Below are positions 33,905 to 46,207 of a stretch of 64,000 nt of DNA, piece by piece; the stretch's first letter is position 1; each line of letters begins with the position of its first letter. A model generated the notes under the pieces. The model ran no database searches, was not told where the DNA came from, and was given only the letters and a program-made list of their open reading frames with translations. The translations under genes were made by a program, and so were the position numbers. The DNA is taken from positions 1,434,879 through 1,498,878 of the forward strand of contig NW_004955502.1 in assembly GCF_000276665.1 (NCBI RefSeq), written 5' to 3'. This DNA is from Chinchilla lanigera (lineage: Eukaryota; Chordata; Mammalia; Rodentia; Chinchillidae).

Positions 33905-35383
33905 ACTCTTTCTCAAAAACTGTAGATTCTAGTTTAAACATAAATGTTTCACCTTTATCTCACCCAGCACAGGAAAAAAAGTGCTGTTATTGAAGATGTT
34001 CTAGAAATCTTCAGATTTGCTGTATAATTTTTTTGTGGACAGTTACCAAACTGAAAACTAGTTTGTGGACATACCATTTTTAAGACTAGTTGTTTTCTAA
34101 TTATGTTACTTTAAAGACATTTTACATCTCTTTTAAATGTTAAAAGCTCGACAACTATTTGTGGGATCCTAAAAGTTAAGCCTTCGCTGTCTATAAACTG
34201 AATGTGACAAGACAGCTTTTAAAGGAAAATGATAAACTTCCTTTTCCCACGGTCAGGGTCTAGAAATGGAGATGGTCATGGGGTGGGAGGGGGAGAAAGA
34301 CACTGTTTATTAGGGATGTTGTCTGTTTATTCTATGCCTTCTTTCTGTCCCACAGAAGGCTAATTATGCCCTAGGACCTGAGTCCCTTCTCGTAGCTCTG
34401 AGCTTCTGGGAAGCGACCCTCTTGCTGGCTGCAGTGGGCCTCACCTGAGTTCAAGTGTATGACCATGTGGCATTTTCCTAGCAGTTGCAGGCAAACAGAT
34501 ACTGTCAAGTGTGACTGAAAGGAAAGGCGCTGTGGTCATAGGTAAAGGGGGATTTCTTATCATGCAAAGAGCTGACTCTGACAAGGAACTGCATCCCCAA
34601 GTCTTTATGCATGCCAGCTAAGATGGCGGAGCACAGAGAGTCAAGTTCTTGGAGAACTAGGTCTGCTTGGTGTTTGGCCTCTAGTTCCATGGGGCTTGCT
34701 TTAGTCCTAGACTTGCCGATGTCTCAAGTTACCAGTTTCTTTACTGGAGCCTGTTTTACTTTGCTTTCTGTTACTAGTGGTTAAACCAACCTAACTCTTA
34801 CGAAGACATTTTGAGACACTTTAACAACGAAATAGAGAAGTAAATGAGCAAAAGAAGACAGGAATGAATATGTTCACCTGGCTAGCTACAGGGTTGTGTT
34901 TAAATAAAGTCACAGACAGGTATGATCACTATGTTTCAGGTATGTGTGGTTCACTTTGTGAGTTTCAGCAGGCATGTGTGTACTTTCTGGTGTATGTGTG
35001 TGTGTGTGCACGCGCGCACACACACTCACGCGCGCCTGCCTGCGCAGATGTGCTTTGTTTCTGTGGCAAGTGCCTGGCAGCAGTTCTTGTTTGGAACTTA
35101 ACTTCTTAGAGTTATTCTATAATTAGGCCATGTCCTCCTTTAAAAAATAAGATTTTTCATTTTACACATCAAGATTAGATAGATTGAAAGCCATTTTCAA
35201 GTATATGAGGAGAGGACAGTTTGACTTATTCTCTTGACATTTATTGTGTAGGCATTGGCTTTTATATTTTCTGAAATAATAACCCCTCATTTTAATTTTA
35301 TTAGTGTTGGCTTCCAGTATAGAATAGTGATGTTTTCATTGGGGAATTGGAGTGTCCTTTTCAGTCCTTTCCCTCCTTACCTG
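33905..35383. other. No dispersed repeat recognised
   Basis: The segment 34240-34700 is less AT-rich, but I cannot assign it. A Z-DNA-type repeat at 34990-35036 is listed separately. Open frames at 34505-34690 and 34864-35109 lack any recognisable domain. Confidence 0.4.
34990..35036. repeat. (TG)n(CG)n(CA)n alternating tract
   Basis: A near-palindromic alternating purine-pyrimidine run: TGTGTGTGTGTGCACGCGCG followed by CACACACACTCACGCGCG. Such sequence is prone to left-handed (Z) DNA and length change. Confidence 0.85.
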
Positions 35384-35384
35384 A

Positions 35385-35690
35385 CTACCTTTGCCATTCC
35401 AAGAGTATGCTTTCTAGTTTCTTACCATCTCTCCTTTATTTTATTTACTTACATATTCACATTTTAGGATTTTCATGTAAGAGAAACTATGCAATATTTA
35501 AACTTCTGTTATTCACTTATTTTGGTTAGCACGGTGTTCGCAAATATCATCCATTTTTCTAAAAATGACATGATTTTACACTGGCTGAATAATATTCCCT
35601 TATGTGTGTGTATGACCTTCTCTTTATCCACTTACCTATTGATGGGTATCTAAGCTATTTCCAGAGTTGATGCTATTTGCTATTTTTTTT
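35385..35690 (-). mobile_element. Old L1/HAL1 3' end fragment (antisense)
   Basis: CTGGCTGAATAATATTCCCT, TTATCCACTTACCTATTGAT and GGGTATCTAAGCTATTTCCA are the reverse of the L1 ORF2 C-terminal coding segment, at a much greater divergence than the copy at 25640. Confidence 0.75.
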
Positions 35691-35694
35691 TTCT

Positions 35695-38458
35695 ATTTGT
35701 TAAGTAACTATTTTTACCGAGTCAGATTGTGAGCATTGGAAATAGAGGTGTTGATGTGAAAGATAGTTTTTTCTTCTGAAAGTACACAGTCTAAATGCAC
35801 AAAAATTTCCTCATATTACAGGGCTATACTATCTGTACTATGCATGTCAGTTTGTAATTTTGTGCACATAAAGAAAAATGTTATTTCCATTCAAATAATG
35901 ATTATTTGTTCCAATAACCTTTTTAATGAATAAAAATGATAATATTACCTGGATTTAATACCATCTTTATAGAAACAACACTGAGTATATTAGAAAGGCG
36001 AATTATTTCAAAGCATATTAATGTAAAAATCCTGTATTGATTTATTAGGATAAATTAATGTTTATAAGAAATATAACGGTGACTCCTAAGAATTCATCTA
36101 GAGCAATCAAGACAGATTGGTGTGTTGAGCCATATATCATAACTGGTTAGGCCATTTATTCCACTTTATCTTAAGTAAACATGGAGAATGAATGCTTCCA
36201 GAGAACATAAATTATTCACAAAGCAAAAGCAAAAGGAAACAATGAAAGCTATTAAAGGTGTCTTTTGGAACTTAAATGCAATAAAACAATATCTTATACA
36301 TTTTGCCTCCATCATTTTAGCTGCATCAAGATACACATACTTGATGAAACTTGGACACAAAGTATTGCTGTTAGTTTTATTTTCCTCATGGTTGAACAAT
36401 CTTGGCACATTTTAAATTTTTGGGAAGTTCACATTTGTGCTTACATTTGAACCCTTCAAGCAGTAGACTATGAGACTGTTACAAATAAAAACAAAAGATA
36501 TTCCAGTAAATCACATTATGTGAAAACCATGCACATTGGTAATCTTCCTTAACTGGGCTTAAAACAAGTTTAAAGGAAAAGAAAACTTTATAATGTGTAC
36601 TTAACAAAAGTTCAAGCTTAGTATCTAGTCAAATCAATGTAATATTATTATGTTAAAATACTTTAAATATACCTAGAATAGAAATTTCATTTGCTTTAGC
36701 CCTATTCCTGGTCAATTAGATTCACCACTTATTAATATGAGCTGCTGATCATATGATGACTAGGATCCTAGGTTGTTGAGGAAAATCCAGATATTCAAAC
36801 CAGTAAGGCATTTCAACATATATGGTTGTTAAATTCTTCATATCTGCTGCACTTGGTTTAGCAGGCTGAATTGGCATAGTTTAGGTTTTTGACTGATCTC
36901 TGAAACCTGAATAAATCACTTCCCCTAGATTTTAAAAGGTGTTAAGAGGGTATTTTACTGGGTATAATAATGTTTAAAGAGTGAATAAAATAAATAATTG
37001 TGATTAGAAATTAAATTAAATTATTTTTGATTAGGAATTTTAAGTGGTAGGAACTATTGTAATTACTTTCCACATATTACATCTCATCTGTCCACATACT
37101 ACATCTGTCAGGTTGCTCCAAAGTAGGGAAACTAGGATATGGTTCTTCTCAGTCTGGCTCTAAGTTCTGTTATAACTGTCACAATGTTATAGCTGTTACC
37201 ATATTGCTGTAGTCTGTTCAGAACTGTATTTAGAAAAAGGACAGATTTTTCCCCTGTTGTAAAATGTAAGTCTCAGGTGATGCTGGAGTTTTGACTTTTT
37301 AAAATAATTTCCTTACATTTTGAAAGCCAACAGCTATCTGTTTAGTCTGTGAGTCACTTAACGGGAGAAGACCACTGAAATGTATGCTTTTTGGGTTTCC
37401 TCTGTCATACTTATCCTTCAGTTTCCTACTTAAAATGATTCAGATTTAGCGCAAAACGATTGTGTATAATTTTATGAAAAATGTTTTGCTTTATAGTTTA
37501 CATACTTGTAAAAACCAAAAAAGGGAGTTAAAATAAATTTTAGATGGACACACAGATAGATAGACTGACGGATCAATCAGCCAGTATTGCCTCTTTCAGG
37601 CCTATATACTGTATATTAAAGCATATATAATAAATTCATATTTTTAACAAGGAATGAATTTGTCCTGTACCACTATGTTAATTCTAGAATCACGGTCTCT
37701 AGACATTCATATGGTATTGGAATTATGTTTCTAATACCAATGTATAAATATAAAATAATTTTAATATTTAAATCCCTGTTAAAATGAACACTTCCCATAT
37801 TGATACAGTAATCATGTTTATTTTGTTTGTCCAATGTATGACTCAAAGATTCTTACAAGGAAATGTAAATAGTTCACTAAAATCATGTTGAGTTTACAGG
37901 TGATACATGTATCCTAATCTTTAACCTCAGGATTAATTTTGTAAATCTGCAAACTTTTAGTTGTGCTTAGGTAGAAAACACAAGTATAACAAAAATCCCT
38001 AATGTAGTACACTTTTATTAAATATAGTCCTCATGTTGAGCATTTCTACATGTTTTTCTCAGACTCTTTGTATTATTTTATTCCACTCTGTTGTGAAGTT
38101 TTACATTCTCATGCAGCCTCTTCATTCATTGTCCTAGAAATGTAATTTCTCATATTGGTTAATAGTCTAATGTTTTTTTCTATTTCCACCCTCCTGCTGA
38201 TCTAGATAAGTACCTTGAAACATTTCACTTCCTCTTTAATCACTGGGGCTTGTATGCCACTCTTGTTGTATGTTTTAATCGTGTATGTGTGTGCATGTAC
38301 ATGTATACATCAATGCATGTAGATAGATGTATATGTACCTATGTGTATAAAATACATCTAATTCCCATTGAATCTTTGCTTGTCTTATAAAGGAAGTAAT
38401 CATGCAGTTTCTCCACATAGCTCTTGTTTCATCGTTCTGCTTTGTCCCTTCATCTTTG
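35695..38458. other. AT-rich sequence, no clear feature
   Basis: No gene or named repeat. Small TG/TA simple repeats lie near 38280-38345. Open frames on both strands at 36166-36450 overlap and have no known domain. Confidence 0.4.
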
Positions 38459-38459
38459 T

Positions 38460-39200
38460 GCTGTCACTTGAGATAATTTTTCTATTGCTGAAGTTTAGCA
38501 TTTAAATTTTAGTTTGTAGGTGGTAAATTCTTCGGTTTAATGGAGTTGGTCTTTTCCTTACGTTCATTTAGGAAAACATTTTTATTTGATGTAGAACTCC
38601 AAGTTGCTTTTAACTTTCAGACTGAGAACATTTTCTAACTATTTTTTGTCTTGTATTGCTTTTATTGAGTAGTTATCTGTCAGTGTATCTAATACTCCAT
38701 TCCAGAAAGTTGCTTCTTTCTTCTACCTATTTCTAATCTGCTCTGTTTGTTTTTCATTCCTGTTTCTACCATTTTACTGTATGTATTTATTTTTGTTGGT
38801 ACATTGTATTGGTAAGTTTTGGATATACATAATGATCACATCCATTCTACACAATTTGTATATATCTTGCATCTTCTCCTTTTCCCCAAGCCCTTCCTTC
38901 CCTTGAACCTCTCTCTCCTCCTCTTTGTTACAGAAACTTTGTTTCCATTTTTTCCTTCTATTCTAACATTTTATTTTGCAAAATTTAAAAACATATAGAG
39001 TAGTTGACAACCTAATACAGTGAGTCCCTATATACTCTCTACTTAGCTTCAGTGATTGTTAATTGTTAGCTTCTTAACCACTTGTGCTTTATCTCTCTCA
39101 GTATACATAATATATACACAAATTAGGCATGAAATATGTAACTCATTTTTTACAAAATTTTATATATATCTAATTTGATACTTACATAATAAAACTTTTC
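38460..39200. mobile_element. Ancient L1M-type LINE fragments
   Basis: The part at 38560-38700 (AGGAAAACATTTTTATTTGA, TGTAGAACTCCAAGTTGC, TTTCAGACTGAGAACATTTT) resembles a known old L1 segment. The part at 38980-39130 (ACATATAGAGTAGTTGACAA, then a block of the type AGTGATTGTTAATTG) resembles another. They may be one broken insertion; the sub-family and orientation are uncertain. Confidence 0.5.
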
Positions 39201-39519
39201 CACTATTTCACTATGTTTTTCCTAAGAATAAAGATATTTTTCCAATAACTACCTAATTTTTAAACTTACAAAATTAAAGTTACAGAACTTCATCTATTAT
39301 GCTTAAAAACTTTTCTATAGCTAATTTTTATTACTATACATCTTTTAGTTTGATTAATATTTAAATTTAATTTTACCTTTTTCTTTATTGTTTGCTATAT
39401 ATAGCCATATATATTTATTTTTATCTGTCTTGGTATTTATTATAATTTTGAATATGTGGATTGATGTCTTTCATCAGTTGTATAACCTCTAAATTATTAT
39501 TTTCTCCTCTTTAATTGTT

Positions 39520-39634
39520 TTTTTTTGTTTTGTTTTGTTTTTTTTTTTTTTGGTTTTTCTCCGGTACTGGGAACCGAACTCACGACCTTGCGCTTGCCAG
39601 GCAGGTGCTTTGCCGCTGAGCTAAATCCCCAGCC
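39520..39634 (-). mobile_element. Young ID SINE
   Basis: A T/TTTTG-rich run, then CTCCGGTACTGGGAACCGAA, CACGACCTTGCGCTTGCCAG and GAGCTAAATCCCCAGCCCC. The target duplication CCTCTTTAATTGTT at 39506-39519 and CCTCTTTAACTGTT at 39635-39648 has one mismatch. Confidence 0.92.
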
Positions 39635-39649
39635 CCTCTTTAACTGTTA

Positions 39650-41654
39650 ATCTATGAAAGAAAGAATGTTTCTTTCTTCTGGCATGCCAGCAAAATTTAT
39701 ATTAGACCTCATTTTTTGTTTTCTTCATTGTTTATAGTCATTATTTTGCTTTTTAATCTTCCTGCTACTTTCTATGTAGTTTCAGAGTTTGTCATTTCTC
39801 AATTTCACTATTTTATTTGCAGCTAAATCTATCTATTTAGTTTTAAAATGTTGCTTATTGAGCATTCATATTCTGAATATTATGTTTGATTCTTCATTAA
39901 AACTACAGTATACATATTTAAATATGAAACCAAAATAAATTTTTATTTTCAAATTTTATCTCCATAAGTATTGAATATTAATCTTTTTCTAATAAATGTT
40001 ACTTCTCTACACCCTTCAGTTCTTGCCTGTTTTTTTGTGTGTTGCTTTGTTTGTATTTTGTTGTTTTACCTATGTGCTATGTGTCTGGAACACTAGACAT
40101 TCAAAAATTAATTGAATCAGCTTTTAGGGTTTTAAATGATTCAGAACTATGCACTTAGAAGCCTTGTGGCCTGGCCTCTAATCACTGAGGGCTGCGTTCT
40201 TCTGTTACACCTTTCATCTTAACTACCTTGTTAGCAAGCTATAATTGAGCCCTTTGCTCTCTTCTGATTTGGCTCATGCTCCACGTGCAAAAGCAAACCC
40301 AAAATGTCCACTCTCAGAGTTTGGTTTCTCTTGGGCCTTGGCTTGTAAGATTTTTTAAAGTATGAATTCTTTTGGAAGCTTGATTCAAAGTTACCACAAT
40401 TCCAGCTCAGAAGCAGACTCTCGTCCCCATTGCCATTCAACGATTCAGGATAAAACTTTACTTAAACTCTCAGAATTGTCTATTTTGATGCTTTATGATG
40501 TTATTGTAGTTTTACCTTTGACTTTTTCAGTGTAAATCCCCCTTCTTATGTATAGGAAACTATGTTTCCATTTTACATATATAAGATAATTTGACACATA
40601 TTTTAGAGTCAGACTGTTCTAATCAAGGCATCACTTGGTCACTGTTCTGGAAAATACAGCCTAAATGTCGGTTCTCTTCCACGCCTATCTCCAAGTACTC
40701 TAATTATCTTTCATTCTTTGTTCCCTTAATACTTTGCTAATTCTTCTTATCACAGTTACCACATGTGTTTCCAATTATATGTTTGGAAAGCAGCATTAAT
40801 ATTTGCATCCATAAATCCTGTGACAGCCTCCAGAACTTAATAAAGTCCATAATAGTTGTCAAGGAAATGGTACAGTACATTACCTCTAAGTCGGAAGTGT
40901 TTTAGAACAGTCAGTAGCATGCCATTGGATTAATACCCTGTGAACAAACAATTCACAAACCAGTTGTTAATGCCTCTGTTACTGTAACCTTTGGCTTTTC
41001 TGGTCTTTTGAACATAGAGTTGATTGATTAGAAAGAATCCAGGTTAATATCAGGGTGATTTTAGTTTTATGAGAAAGACTGACACTCAGCTTTCTTTTGA
41101 AAAAGGCATAGACTCGTTTAACATTCTGCGTTATTGAATCCCACACATTGTTTGTATTGATTCAGTGCTCAGAATAAACAGTAATTTTGTAGAAATGTTG
41201 AGGACAATAACAACGTAGTCTCAAATTTTGTTCTTTGGTACCATATTTTTTAATCAGATCATCTCTTTTGAGACGTGAACTCTGGGACAGGAAGTTTGTA
41301 CATATCGTTGGTTCACCTCCTCGTGGTTCCAAACCCTGCATCCAGTGTCATAGTTTTAAAGTCCTTGATTTCCTTTCTAGTTCTTGGCTCTGTAGATGCA
41401 AAATTAAAGATCCCTGGTCAAACGTTGTCAGGTACAAAACTTCAGGCTCTTTATGTTTAGCTGAAACTCAGGTATCTGGTCTTTCAGTCTTCTCAAGTCT
41501 CCCCTGTTCTACTTGAAACTTTTTCTTCTTGGGAAAAAAATATTGCTTGGTCTGTGTAAGAGAAAAGGAAACATTAAGAGAAAAGGAAACATGCAATATT
41601 CACATCATTTGAAGAAAATGAATCAAACCTTGATAACACCAGGACTGGTACATG
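39650..41654. other. No recognised repeat
   Basis: AT-rich. An 18-base tandem duplication lies at 41557-41592. A minus-strand frame at 40231-40440 and overlapping plus-strand frames at 41235-41516 carry no domain I recognise. Confidence 0.4.
41557..41592. repeat. 18-base perfect tandem duplication
   Basis: TAAGAGAAAAGGAAACAT occurs twice in direct succession (41557-41574 and 41575-41592). Confidence 0.95.
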
Positions 41655-41825
41655 CTGTAAACTAAGCACTGTTGGAGGAGGAACAGCAGGCCTACAGATT
41701 TCTTCCCCACCTGGAGACTTAGAAAGACCTTGTCAAAACAAAAAAAAAAAAGGAAGAGAGTGGCTGGGGCTGGGCGCATAGATCAGTGGAAAGGCCCTCA
41801 GTTCAGTTCCCAGTAGCACAAAAAC
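41655..41825 (+). mobile_element. Composite B1-ID SINE
   Basis: A diverged B1-like unit ends with GAAAGACCTTGTCAAAAC and a poly-A linker. It is followed by an ID unit: GGCTGGGGCTGGGCGCATAG, ATCAGTGGAAAGGCC and TCAGTTCAGTTCCCAGTAGC. Confidence 0.78.
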
Positions 41826-41827
41826 AG

Positions 41828-42478
41828 CAGAATGAACAAACCACAGTACTGTAGTCATATGACTTTCTTTATTTGTTCCCAAGACAAACATTATCACAAT
41901 TCATTGTTGTAATGACTCCTGTGAAACTTGAGCTTTTCAGAGACTGTTAGAATAGATTTTAAATGCTAAGGTTGTGTTATTTGGCCATTTTAGTCCTTTA
42001 ACCTTTAAATAGTCTATTGCTACTGTAAGATAGTAAACATTTCTTGGTATTTCATAAGAATTTTAGATTCTATACTCAGAATGAACAGATTAGATATGCT
42101 CTGTTAAGAGATTTTAAAGGTCTACAAAGTGAATTATTGTGTCACGAATTTTATTTAGAACTATACCTCACCTGTATGTTCTTTTTGTTTTGAACATGAC
42201 ACAGACACTGGTATCACACACATGCAATCTAGATTGGCATATTTTGAATGCTGATAATGCATCCTATAATTTGATTTTATACAATATTCTACTAGTGCCC
42301 CCCCCATAAGACATTTTATTTTTGGAGATTCAAACAAAAAGTCATTTATTTGGAGGATGAATAATGTGGTGTAGTATTTAAGATTATATGATAATTTCCT
42401 TCTTGTGGGGTCAGAGATCTGGGAGGAAGAGAAGTAGAGAAAATCGCATAGTGAGCAACTGGCCAGGCACAAAGCCGT
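41828..42478. other. No recognised feature
   Basis: AT-rich; a C-run (42299-42304) is the only compositional oddity. A 103-residue minus-strand frame (42161-42472) has no recognisable domain. Confidence 0.4.
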
Positions 42479-42479
42479 G

Positions 42480-42640
42480 CTGAAAGTTCAAGGATATTAC
42501 ACTCACCGGAAGAGCCAGTCATGGAGGGCAAGTATTGCATGATCTTATGTACGGACTACAGAAAACCAAACTGAGATATCAGGAGTACAGCAGTGGGTCC
42601 CATGAGCTTGAGGGAAGGAGGAATCAAGGTGGTTTTATTT
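42480..42640 (+). mobile_element. Possible L1 3' end fragment
   Basis: AGTATTGCATGATCTTATGT with preceding AGCCAGTCATGGAGGGCA recalls the L1 3' region (ccagtcacaaaaggacaaatactgtatgattccact). The rest is too diverged to align by eye. Confidence 0.4.
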
Positions 42641-42644
42641 AGAT

Positions 42645-43756
42645 GAAGCATAACTGCCTTTTATTCTTCATCATATTATTACAATTTACCTTGAATGATT
42701 CCAAATTGGCATTGATATTTCACATGACAGTGTGAATGTTTTTATGTGGAGTGGTGCTAATGCTAGCAAGGCAGCTTTATTGAGTTTATTGGGGGTTAAA
42801 ATACAGTCTAAAAGGAGTCTTAAAACTTAGAACTCTTAGTTGAATCATAAGATATCATAATCTAAGGTACCTCATACCTCCTATGGCTAAACAAAGATTA
42901 AAATGTTGAGTCTAATTTGTATGTTATTGACTATGTATAAACATATTTGTTATGTCTAAAATGTTTAAAGTTTTAAAAATTTTATGACAAGAATTTTTTT
43001 TAAATGTTATTTCTGAAAACAATACAGATATTCTGGAGATACAGTTTATATCATATAAATGGTCATAAAGACTTATTTATTCTCAAATGTTCTGTACTTT
43101 TCAAGGATTTACAAGGTAAAAATCTGGAGTGAATTACATTAGCATGTGTGGTGTGGTTCATGTATAATCCGTTTACTGAAATAATCTTTATTTGCTTTTT
43201 CTGAAATTTTGGCAATTTATTAAATATTCAGAATCTAGGACTGATTATTAATTATGAAGCTAAAACTATTAAAATACTTTTATTCCAGTGTTTTATGAAG
43301 TTTGTGATGAAATCTGTAAAATAGGAAAGTTTTATTTTCTAATTTTAGCAGTATGCAGGTTACATCTTAAAGGGTCTTCCCTTACTGCTGTGGTGGGGGG
43401 TGGCTTCTTCCGAGTGCTTATTGTTTTTGAGAATCAGAAGACCTTCCAAGCCTCCCTGGTCCAGATGCTTTTCAATCTCTCGGTCTCTCCTCAGGGAGGA
43501 GGGGTGATGTATATGACTGCTTAGGAGGAGGGAAGTTGTAATCCAGCCAAGCTCTCTCCTGCAGATAGCTACTGTCTTGCTGGTAGTGCATTTTTGCTAG
43601 GCGTTTTCAAACTCTGTATTGTAACAGGCAATATTCCCATCCAGGTGTAGAGATTACAAGCACTTAATGTAGCCAGATGAGGTGGGAGCCATGTCACATT
43701 CTGGAGTCAGAAGTGGAAAATGCACTTGTTTGTGTATATAATTTATGCTTCTGAGC
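42645..43756. other. No recognised feature
   Basis: AT-rich with a less AT-rich patch at 43370-43620. A 78-residue plus-strand frame (43288-43524) has no domain or splice context that I can support. Confidence 0.4.
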
Positions 43757-43765
43757 TTCCACTTT

Positions 43766-43862
43766 ACTTTTTTTTTTTTTTTTTCCCAGTTCTGGGAATC
43801 GAACTCACAACCTTACGTTTGCCAGGCAGGCACTGTGCTGCTGAGCTAAATCCCCAGTCCCC
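43766..43862 (-). mobile_element. ID-type SINE
   Basis: T-run, then CAGTTCTGGGAATCGAACTC, AACCTTACGTTTGCCAGGCA and GCTGAGCTAAATCCCCAGTC. TCCACTTT is repeated on both sides (43758-43765 and 43863-43870). Confidence 0.92.
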
Positions 43863-43870
43863 TCCACTTT

Positions 43871-45750
43871 GTTACTAATAACATGAATTCTTGGTCTTTC
43901 TACTGTCTCACTTTTATTTCTCAATGGGTTCTGAATTTCCATAGGGAAAGGGGGTGTTCTCTATCAACCCTTGCTGGTGTTCTGTGAGAACAATGGAAAA
44001 TAATACAAATGAGCTGCTGAGGTTTTATATTTTCATTTATTGGCTTTCTCTTATGTCTTGATGTGTATATCTACCTCTTTCCTTAAATTAAATGGATGAA
44101 TAAAAAAAAAACTAAGTTTCAAATAAAGAGAAAAGTACTGACTTGAAAACTTTAACCACTCAACTTTGGAAGACATGGAATTGAGTGGAAAAAAAAGAGG
44201 AAATTGATGGTTGTCAATCTCTTAGAGAAGAAAGAAAAGTCTGTGTGAGAACTACATAGTGTCTGGCTCAGTTTTGCTGCAGTCAGTAAAATCTGTATGT
44301 GACAGACTTGCTGAATGTTACTCAGCCAGTTTTTTTTTTTTTTTCTTTTTTCTGAATGCACAGAAAAACTTCCATTGTAAATTTACCTTTCAGGTAAGCT
44401 GCAGTCATGAATGTAACTTCAGGTCAAAGAGAGGAGAGTAAGAGTGACGTTAGCTATTCCCAGGGCTCCTTCTGTTCATTTTTATTGCCTTCATCAGCTA
44501 TTTTTCTCAGTAATGTCCATTGTTCACTTGTTATTAGAGGGAGTATTGGTTTGATAAGACCTGCCATTGCCAACAGTCAGCTTTAAGTGGTACTTAGTTC
44601 ATGCAGGTTACTATTTCTAGAAAACTTTATTCTTAGATTTTCACATCATTATGATTTCCTAGGGTCACAATCCTACTTAATACTTTTTAAAAGCTGTATA
44701 TTAAAATTGTATACTACTTGCATTTATGTAATCATTGCTCTAATTTGATACATAATCTTTTTGGGTGTCTGAAGAGATGCTGTAAGATGTCATAGTGGAG
44801 GTAAGAAAAGTGACAGCAGCCCAACAGCAGCATATTTGCACAAGGGCATTTTGTTATGCATGCATTTTCAGCAGTATGAATCAAATCCCCAAGGTAAACA
44901 GATAAAACAGTGAAAGACATAAAACAGGATCTGAGCATACAGAAGAGAAAGACCTGCAAGGGATACGAGACACAGTTGTCTGGTTTGCCTCAGGTAAAGA
45001 CTAACACTTGGATATTTTCTAAATATATTGTATTCTTAAATGGCAATGCATTTTATCATTTTTTGTCTTGGCCTAGAATCTACTTGAGAAAACAGTCACA
45101 CATGTATTAGCTTAGGAAGTTTTAAAAAGAATAGCACCACCCACACTTGATTTGTGTCTGAAATCTATGACAATATCTGCCTGCTTGTTTCCACAGGGTT
45201 CTACTCACTCTGCCCTTTAACGTGTCAGTCCTTCTACCACTCTGTCCTTCCTGAAGCTGTTTCTTACTTTGACTCTTCTCGTTTTCTTTTGATGTTTAAG
45301 ACTGCATGATTCTCTCTTCTGCTGGCCTTATAATTAGGCAGGGTTCCATAGACATGTAATCTCAGAAAGTCCTTTTTCTTCATTCCTTCTCATGCCACAA
45401 CTTCAAGTTCAGGATGTGAAAAATGCCTTGGCGTCCTTCCCCCAGCTTGACCCTTTTTTCTGTCTCAAGGAAACATCCTCCTAAAATGCAGAGAAAGGCT
45501 GGGATATAGAAGATATCTATCCTGTATTCACAGTTTTAATTCCCCAGTGTTATATTTGTCATTGTTCCCAAAAATTAAAATTTAATTTCCTATTTACTTC
45601 TGAAATCCTATAAATCTTTACAGTTTCTTCTTCTCCTGTCTTTGATGACCCAAAGTAGAAATGTTTCTGCTTTCTGGACCAGTTTTCCATCTTCAAGACT
45701 TGCATTATTTTACTAAAATGTTTAATTACTTTATTTATATAGTTAAATCT
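43871..45750. other. No clear feature
   Basis: AT-rich. A T-run lies at 44330-44344. The pyrimidine-rich segment 45190-45330 could be decayed L2, but I cannot support it. Small frames on both strands are without domain. Confidence 0.4.
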
Positions 45751-45751
45751 T

Positions 45752-46205
45752 TGGTAATTGATTTTTTTCTCACAGCTCTGTTACTAGTTTGATAGATCTG
45801 ACTTAGCCTGCTCCCTAGGACTTCATAGCTGGAGGTGACAGAGACTGTCATCCAGTAAGTCTGAAGCCAGAATCAAGGTGCTGGCCTGGCTGTGCTCGCA
45901 GGCTCTGTGCTTCTGTGGCTTCCTCTATTTCATGCTTTTCAGGTTCTTGGCCTTGGTAGGACATCACTCTGGTCATCTGTTTTCCCAGGGTGCTCTCTTG
46001 GTTTCTGCTTGCTTGTTTTCCCTCTTTTATAAGCAAATTAGTCATATTATATTCAAGGTCCATTATCGTCCAGTATGATCTGTTTTCCTTAACTTTACCA
46101 ACTAGATGTGCAATAGCTCTATTGCCAGAAAAATCATGTTATGATGCCTGAAAGGTTTGGACTTAACTGTACCTTTTTTGGAGGACACAGTTCAACCCAT
46201 AATAT
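45752..46205 (-). mobile_element. MLT1-type LTR (ancient MaLR), antisense
   Basis: The reverse MLT1 pattern is complete: TTTCTCACAGCTCTG, CAGAATCAAGGTGCTGGC, a CTTTTATAAGCAAATTAGTC block, AGTCATATTATATTCAAGGT, GCCTGAAAGGTTTGGACTTA and finally GGAGGACACAGTTCAACCCA. This is a solo LTR of an ancestral non-autonomous ERVL relative. Open frames on both strands across 45848-46078 come from it. Confidence 0.85.
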
Positions 46206-46207
46206 TT

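Noticed and set aside
41235..41516. 93-residue plus-strand frame as a gene
   Set aside because: A second frame overlaps it, no domain is recognisable and no acceptor or donor pair fits the frame.
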